The notes under the pieces were generated by a model, which had not been told where the DNA came from, ran no database searches, and was given only the letters and a program-made list of their open reading frames with translations. From positions 1-12,994 of the forward strand of contig JAPLHL010000436.1 in assembly GCA_026389655.1 (NCBI GenBank): a DNA stretch of 12,994 bases. Reading direction: 5' to 3'. The position numbers and the translations under genes are program-made. Below are positions 8,342 through 12,994 of this stretch, piece by piece; position 1 is the first letter of the stretch; every line of letters starts with the position of its first letter. Source of the DNA: Chloroflexota bacterium. GTDB lineage: Bacteria; Chloroflexota; Dehalococcoidia; GIF9; UBA5629.

Positions 8342-9429
8342 TTTTCGAACTCTTTCAATATTGCCGTTGCTTTTGGATATGAGCCCAGCACCTTTAAAAA
8401 TGTGCAGTGATCCTTCAAATGTGCAAGCGCTTCCTGGATGACAGCGTCTTTGCGGTGTCCTTCGAAGTCGAGGTAAAAATTGTATTCCCAGGGTTTTTGC
8501 CTGGTTGGACGTGATTCGATCTTGGTCAGGTTGATGCCGCGGTCGGCAAATGCCCTGAGCGCCTCGTACAATGTTCCGGGTTTGTGCTGAAGCATGAAGA
8601 CAATGGAAGTTTTGTCGTTGCCTGTAGGAGCCGAGTCCTGGCTGCTCAGGATGAAAAACCTGGTGGTATTATTGTGGTTGTCTTCTATCTCGCTGGCGAG
8701 GATCTTCATATCATAAATCTGGGCCGCTTTGGCACTGGCGATGGCGGCCCCGTCCATGATCTTCTCTTCCTTGATCATTCTCACGCTTCCAGCTGTATCG
8801 TAGGTGGGAATTACCTCGCATCCCAGCATTTTCAAATAGCCTGCGCACTGCGCAAGCGCCTGTGGATGGGAATAGACCTTTTTTATCGATTCCAGCGTGG
8901 CACCCTTGTTGGCTATGAGGTAGTGGGTTATTTTGATCTGCGTTTCGCCGCGCACCATTACATCGGTATCCAGCAGCAGGTCATAGGAACGCGTTATGCT
9001 GCCCACCTGCGAGTTTTCCACCGGAATAATCCCGTAGGGCAGCGTGCCTTCCTGGACCGCTGCAAAGATTTCCTCAAGAGTATCGAAAGGCCCAGTCTCC
9101 ACTGACGGGCCGAAGAAGCTTACCGCTGCCTCCTGGCTATATGCGCCCGGCTCTCCCTGGAAGCCGACTTCCAATCCCTGCACGCTTTTTGAGGCTTTAA
9201 TTACCAGCTTATAGATTCGTTCAACGTCTTCCGGGCTGACGCCTTCTTTCTTGGCGAGGTCGCGGACATTTTTTATAACCTGCGTCTCGCGCTGCCTGTC
9301 CTCTATCGGCTTCTGGCTTTCTTTCTTCTCCTGCCCGATCTGGCGTGAGAGCTTCAGCCTTTCCGAAAGCAGTTTAATGATTTTGCTATCGATTTCATCG
9401 GTAGTTTTTCTAAGGTCCTGCAAGCTCAT
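8338..9429 (-). CDS. pheA: Bifunctional chorismate mutase / prephenate dehydratase (P-protein)
   Basis: Converts chorismate to prephenate and then to phenylpyruvate. I start at ATG 9429 (363 residues): it gives [25 protein letters not shown], the usual AroQ chorismate-mutase opening, is preceded by GAGAGG, and overlaps the aroC stop by ATGA (9426-9429). A longer open frame reaches 9528 but its 33 extra residues lie within aroC and look non-native. Domains: chorismate mutase about 1-82, prephenate dehydratase about 86-262 with [11 protein letters not shown] (92-102), PVENSQVGS (136-144) and NTTRFFIL (254-261), then an ACT domain about 274-355 with [12 protein letters not shown] and NLTKIESRP. 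The ACT domain implies feedback inhibition by phenylalanine; its GALV motif is changed to GTLY. Its stop overlaps tyrA by 4 nt. Confidence 0.93.
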   Translation of the reverse strand: MSLQDLRKTTDEIDSKIIKLLSERLKLSRQIGQEKKESQKPIEDRQRETQVIKNVRDLAKKEGVSPEDVERIYKLVIKASKSVQGLEVGFQGEPGAYSQEAAVSFFGPSVETGPFDTLEEIFAAVQEGTLPYGIIPVENSQVGSITRSYDLLLDTDVMVRGETQIKITHYLIANKGATLESIKKVYSHPQALAQCAGYLKMLGCEVIPTYDTAGSVRMIKEEKIMDGAAIASAKAAQIYDMKILASEIEDNHNNTTRFFILSSQDSAPTGNDKTSIVFMLQHKPGTLYEALRAFADRGINLTKIESRPTRQKPWEYNFYLDFEGHRKDAVIQEALAHLKDHCTFLKVLGSYPKATAILKEFEK

Positions 9430-10517
9430 TCTATTACCTCTCTTATTATGCCTGCTCTTAAGGCGAAATCGCAGAGCGTAATGGCGGTCATTGATTCTAC
9501 CACAGGCACAGCCCGTGGAACGATGCATGTATCATGCCTGCCCCTGATGGTCAATTCCGCATTCTTACGGGTATCCATATTCACCGATTTTTGCACTTTA
9601 GCTATCGAGGCGGTCGGCTTGAATGCTATCCTGGCTGTTACAGGCATGCCGTTGCTGATGCCGCCGGCAATGCCGCCGCTGTTGTTAGTTAGCGTGATTA
9701 CCTTATTATTTTTAATAGCTAAAGGATCATTGTGCTGTGATCCTTTCATTCCGGCAGCGGTGAAGCCGGAGCCGAACTCAACGCCTTTTACAGCAGGGAT
9801 GGCGAAGTAAGCCTTGGCCAGGTCTCCCTCCAGCGTGTCGAAAACCGGTTCCCCTAAGCCGGATGGAACATTTAAGGCTATGACTTCTACGATACCGCCG
9901 ATACTGTCGCCTTCAGCTTTAACCTTCTCTATTGCCGCCATCATCCTGGCGGAAGTTGCGGGATCCACACACCGCACCGGGCTTTTATATACATCCCGTT
10001 TTATCTTGCTGACAGGTTGAGGGCCCGCTTTAACATTTCCAATCTGGACCGTGTAAGCGGCCACCTCTATGCCGCTGAGCTTAAGAAGTTTTGCAGCTAC
10101 GGCGCCGGCCATAACGAACCCGGCCGGTATCCTGCCTGAGAACCTGCCGCCACCGCGGTAGTCGTTGAATCCCCCGTATTTGATAAAGGCCGTATAATCG
10201 GCGTGTCCGGGACGGGGAGTCAGTTTAATTTCCTCATATACGCTAGAATCCGTGTTCTTGTTCCACGCAAGCATGCACACCGGCGCGCCTGTCGTGAAAC
10301 CGTTGAATAACCCTGAAATCACTTCGACTTTATCAGCTTCGTGCCGTGCCGTTCCCCCGGCGGCGGCTTCAGGCTTTCTCCTGTCTACCGCCTGTTGAAT
10401 TTCTTTAACGGTCAACGGCAGGCCCGCCGGGCAACCGTCTATGACAACACCGACACATCGGCCATGGCTTTCGCCGAAGCTGGTCACGGTAAAGAGTTTA
10501 CCTATACTATTACCCAT
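9426..10517 (-). CDS. aroC: Chorismate synthase
   Basis: Converts EPSP to chorismate, needing reduced FMN. The 363-residue protein carries the three family signatures: [20 protein letters not shown] (13-32) with H18, the middle block RPGHADY (102-108) followed by [17 protein letters not shown], and the C-terminal [19 protein letters not shown] with its conserved arginines and histidine. The middle block reads GGGRFSGR rather than the common GGRSSAR, a variant seen in some lineages. ATG at 10517 sits inside the last codons of aroA (8-nt overlap with its stop at 10510), so aroA and aroC are coupled. No flavin reductase gene is nearby to indicate whether the enzyme is mono- or bifunctional. Confidence 0.95.
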   Translation of the reverse strand: MGNSIGKLFTVTSFGESHGRCVGVVIDGCPAGLPLTVKEIQQAVDRRKPEAAAGGTARHEADKVEVISGLFNGFTTGAPVCMLAWNKNTDSSVYEEIKLTPRPGHADYTAFIKYGGFNDYRGGGRFSGRIPAGFVMAGAVAAKLLKLSGIEVAAYTVQIGNVKAGPQPVSKIKRDVYKSPVRCVDPATSARMMAAIEKVKAEGDSIGGIVEVIALNVPSGLGEPVFDTLEGDLAKAYFAIPAVKGVEFGSGFTAAGMKGSQHNDPLAIKNNKVITLTNNSGGIAGGISNGMPVTARIAFKPTASIAKVQKSVNMDTRKNAELTIRGRHDTCIVPRAVPVVESMTAITLCDFALRAGIIREVIE

Positions 10518-11772
10518 CTAAAGTTACGTCTCCTCCAAGGCTTCTTAATATGTCCCAATAAGCGGGAAATGTCTTATTTACACATTCAGCGCCTTCGATT
10601 ACAGTATCACCGGCCAGGATACCCAGCATGCTAAAGGCCATAGCAATCCTGTGATCGCCTTTTGAATCGATGACTGCGCCATGTGGAGCGCCGCCGGTTA
10701 TCAGCAGGCGGTCAGGCTCTTCCTTGATCTTGATACCCATACGCTGCATACCTTCCTTCATGGCTGCGACCCTGTCCGATTCTTTTAACCTGGCGCGAAT
10801 TATCCCGGTGAACTCGCTGACACCTTTCGCCACGGCTGCAAGTGCGGCCAGCGTCGGCAGAAGATCGATGCAATCGGAGAGGTCCGCTCTGAAGGCATGC
10901 AGTTTGGACTGGCTCATGGTGATAGCGCCGTGCCCGGCTTTCATATGAGCCCCCATGCGGTTGAGTAAAATCCATATTTCGCTATCGGCCTGCCGGCTTT
11001 TGGGGTTCAAATTTGTTACTTCTGTTTCGCCGGCAATTGCGCCCAATGCCAGCAAGTACGAGGCAGAAGACCAGTCCCCTTCAACGATATATTTTGCCGG
11101 TTTATATGCCTGATGATGAATATTTAAACGGGTGAAATCGAGATTGTGGCCTACCTCGATTCCGAAAGCATGCATGCAATCACGTGTCATCAATATATAC
11201 GGCTTAGATTCGAGCTGGGAAGTGAGCTCGATGTTCATTCCATCTGTGGCTAGGGGGGCGATGAACATCAAGGCCGATACGAACTGCGAGCTGATATTTC
11301 CGGGCAGTTCAACCTTTCCGCCTTGAAGCTGTCCACCCTTGATGATCACCGGTGCTTTGCCATCACCTGTCGCGCAGTCAATCCCCAATTGTCTTAAAGC
11401 GTCTGCCAGGGGACCTAAAGGTCTTCTCGCAAGAGAGGGGCCTGCGGTGAGCTTGCATGTGCCGGGGACTGCTGCACATAACGCCATCATAAAGCGCAAC
11501 GTTCCGGCTGAGTCATGACAATACAGATCGGAATCGGGCTGGTGGAAGTTGCCGCCGTTTACTATCCACGAGCCGTTATCGTTTTTTATACCGACGCCGA
11601 TTTTGCCCAGGACCTCGCGCGCTGCCACGGTATCATCCGCATCAAGTGGACGTACAATCTGGCTCGGGCCTTTCGCCAGGGCGGCGCACATAAGCCCGCG
11701 CAGGGTATAGCTCTTAGACGATGGAGCTTCTGTTTTTCCGCTAATTTTACTTCTTGAGATTAATGCTTTCAT
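10510..11772 (-). CDS. aroA: 3-phosphoshikimate 1-carboxyvinyltransferase (EPSP synthase)
   Basis: Transfers enolpyruvate from PEP to shikimate 3-phosphate. 420 residues, the usual length. Seen: [12 protein letters not shown] (15-26) with K20, S21 and R25 for substrate binding; SSQFVSAL (160-167); D302 in [11 protein letters not shown] (catalytic acid/base region); RLKESDR (327-333); and GDHRIAMA (371-378). The PEP-loop, normally N-A-G-T-x-x-R-P or N-S-G-T-T-x-R, is D-S-A-G-T-L-R-F here (86-93), an unusual form discussed under findings. The ATG at 11772 starts 26 nt inside aroK, and the N-terminal strand [17 protein letters not shown] matches the family, which supports that overlap. Glyphosate response cannot be predicted from these motifs. 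Confidence 0.95.
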   Translation of the reverse strand: MKALISRSKISGKTEAPSSKSYTLRGLMCAALAKGPSQIVRPLDADDTVAAREVLGKIGVGIKNDNGSWIVNGGNFHQPDSDLYCHDSAGTLRFMMALCAAVPGTCKLTAGPSLARRPLGPLADALRQLGIDCATGDGKAPVIIKGGQLQGGKVELPGNISSQFVSALMFIAPLATDGMNIELTSQLESKPYILMTRDCMHAFGIEVGHNLDFTRLNIHHQAYKPAKYIVEGDWSSASYLLALGAIAGETEVTNLNPKSRQADSEIWILLNRMGAHMKAGHGAITMSQSKLHAFRADLSDCIDLLPTLAALAAVAKGVSEFTGIIRARLKESDRVAAMKEGMQRMGIKIKEEPDRLLITGGAPHGAVIDSKGDHRIAMAFSMLGILAGDTVIEGAECVNKTFPAYWDILRSLGGDVTLDG

Positions 11773-12283
11773 ATGTTGGCAGCTCTGCGATTATTTTATT
11801 TACAACTTCATTGACTCTGAGGCCGGAGGTATCGATCATTATATCTGCAGCCTGCTCATAGAGCGGACGCCTGGCTTTCAGAAGTTCACCGATGCTCCGG
11901 GCAGGATTGGTTGATTGAAGCAGAGGCCGTATCTCTGCGCTTCCCTTTACCCGTTGCAAAATAACCTCCGGTCCCGCTTCAAGGTAGATTATCACTGCAT
12001 TTTTTTTAAGGCAGTCGATATTCGAAGGATTAAGCACTATTCCGCCACCGCAGGATATGACGGCCCTGTCCTTACGTGAAGCTTCTGTTGCGGCCTCCGA
12101 TTCAATGCTGCGGAAAACCGGCTCTCCATCGTACTTGAATATGTCAGCTATCGTTTTACCCGCTTTTTCTTCCACCTGTGTATCCAGTTCGATATATTCC
12201 ATTTTCAGTTTCCCGGCAAGGATTTTACCTGCGGTTGATTTGCCCGCTCCCATAAAACCAATCAAGGCGATGTTACTTTTCAT
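11747..12283 (-). CDS. aroK: Shikimate kinase
   Basis: Phosphorylates shikimate at O3 with ATP. 178 residues, normal for the small monofunctional kinase. Walker A is GFMGAGKST (9-17) with K15; D34 in IELD binds shikimate and Mg; R58 (VFRSIE) and the CGGG loop (78-81) hold the substrate; IRPLL and then RRPLYEQAA form the adenine-side lid and arginine motifs. The ATG at 12283 overlaps the aroE stop by 11 nt, and the 3' end overlaps aroA by 26 nt. AroK versus AroL naming is by convention. No fusion to dehydroquinate synthase is present. Confidence 0.94.
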   Translation of the reverse strand: MKSNIALIGFMGAGKSTAGKILAGKLKMEYIELDTQVEEKAGKTIADIFKYDGEPVFRSIESEAATEASRKDRAVISCGGGIVLNPSNIDCLKKNAVIIYLEAGPEVILQRVKGSAEIRPLLQSTNPARSIGELLKARRPLYEQAADIMIDTSGLRVNEVVNKIIAELPTYESINLKK

Positions 12284-12994
12284 AGGATTTCAAAGCCTGT
12301 GTAGCACCTTTTCTCATCACATTCAGAGGGGCTTTTTTGCCGGTCCATTTTTCGAAAGCCAACGCTCCCTGCCAGATCAGCATCTCGAGCCCGTTTATGG
12401 TCATGGCCCCCGCCTTTTCAGCTTCTGCCAGAAGTCTCGTTTTGTACGGGTTGTAAACGATGTCAACAACAATGAAATGCGGTCTTATCAAATGGCTGCT
12501 GACCAGTGCGTCGTTCTTTTCGGGGAACATACCTACGCTGGTAGTATTGACCAGGATATGCCCCCTGTCCATGGCATCGGACAGGTTTTTTTCATCGAGG
12601 GTAAGGACTTCCACTGTCTGTCCGGTGGCGTTCGATACATCGGCTGCGCATTTAGCGGCGTTGGCGGGGGTGCGGTTCAATATGATCAAGTTAGCCCCCC
12701 TGCCTGCGAGCGTGAACGCTATCGCCCGCGCGGCTCCGCCTGCCCCCAATATAACGACATTTTGACCTTCCGGCTCTACCCCATGTTCCAGCAAAACGTG
12801 GAGAAAACCTTCCGCATCCGTATTATATCCCTTCAATATCCCATCGTTATTAACCAGTACATTCACTGCGCCTATTTCCCTGGCCAGGGAATCTATATCA
12901 TCGAGCAGCGGTATGATTTCCACCTTGTGCGGTATGGTTACGTTGAGGCCGCGGATGTTGAGGGCCCTTACGGCCTGTACGGCTTTGGCCAGGT
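12273..12994 (-). CDS. aroE: Shikimate dehydrogenase, N-terminus cut by window edge
   Basis: Reduces 3-dehydroshikimate to shikimate with NADPH. The frame is open to the right edge (first whole codon at 12992), giving 239 visible residues of a family about 270-290 long; a GTG at 12923 is internal, since conserved sequence lies upstream of it. That upstream stretch reads LNIRGLNVTIPHK; the catalytic lysine of NVTIPHK is encoded at 12924-12926. Next are AVNVLVNNDGILKGYNTDAEGF with the catalytic Asp, the nucleotide-binding LGAGGAARAIAFTLAGRG, then NRT (dinucleotide selection, NADP-like), NTTSVGM and the C-terminal GLEMLIWQGALAFEKWTG. It is the first visible gene of the operon; the promoter is to the right, outside the window. 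Confidence 0.94.
   Translation of the reverse strand, partial: LAKAVQAVRALNIRGLNVTIPHKVEIIPLLDDIDSLAREIGAVNVLVNNDGILKGYNTDAEGFLHVLLEHGVEPEGQNVVILGAGGAARAIAFTLAGRGANLIILNRTPANAAKCAADVSNATGQTVEVLTLDEKNLSDAMDRGHILVNTTSVGMFPEKNDALVSSHLIRPHFIVVDIVYNPYKTRLLAEAEKAGAMTINGLEMLIWQGALAFEKWTGKKAPLNVMRKGATQALKSYEK

Noticed and set aside
8584..9105. 173-residue open frame on the + strand inside pheA
   Set aside because: It lies wholly antisense to conserved pheA codons and has no recognisable motif or ribosome-binding site.
9430..9528. N-terminal extension of pheA from an upstream start at 9528
   Set aside because: The 33 residues lie in aroC, look unlike the family, and the ATG at 9429 has both a Shine-Dalgarno and a coupled stop-start overlap.
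9448..9810. 120-residue open frame on the + strand inside aroC
   Set aside because: It is the mirror of aroC coding bias; the apparent hydrophobic stretches come from complementary Gly/Ala/Asn codons.

Overview
The window is a gene-dense bacterial chromosome segment of moderate GC content with no mobile element, CRISPR array, rRNA or tRNA that I can see. The gene content points to an anaerobic, autotrophic-leaning bacterium. The order aroE-aroK-aroA-aroC-pheA-tyrA, together with a metY-metX-metW block, is reminiscent of Dehalococcoidia (Chloroflexota). That placement comes from remembered gene order and protein style, not from a search, so it is tentative.

Left part (1-6529, + strand): the 3' end of a TPR-repeat protein, then a sulfur-metabolism block. 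It starts with an Rrf2-family regulator that has three IscR-like cysteines and a 25-bp palindrome over its own transcription start. Next comes a cysteine synthase gene (cysK) that is broken by an internal deletion removing the PLP-lysine region. A 222-bp leader rich in inverted repeats follows. After it are metY (O-acetylhomoserine sulfhydrylase), metX (homoserine O-acyltransferase), metW and an IscS/NifS-type cysteine desulfurase. Together these take homoserine plus sulfide to homocysteine (metX, metY) and mobilise sulfur from cysteine (iscS). The regulator probably senses Fe-S or cysteine status.

Middle (6572-7457, + strand): two small cysteine-rich proteins of unknown function, a DUF3795-type protein and a protein resembling the DUF6125/ATC-hydrolase-like group.

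Right part (7475-12994, - strand): a tightly overlapping aromatic amino-acid operon, read right to left: aroE (cut by the window edge), aroK, aroA, aroC, pheA (chorismate mutase-prephenate dehydratase-ACT) and tyrA. Every junction overlaps by 4 to 26 nt, so translation is probably coupled. The set covers shikimate formation through chorismate to phenylpyruvate and hydroxyphenylpyruvate. The earlier steps (DAHP synthase, aroB, aroD) are not in view and may lie to the right. The operon converges on the DUF6125-like gene with only 17 bp between stop codons.

Most of the window is ordinary biosynthesis. The points worth a second look are the internally deleted cysK, the Rrf2 palindrome, the inverted-repeat-rich metY leader and the pair of small Cys-rich proteins. 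I did not find a clearly novel multi-gene system.
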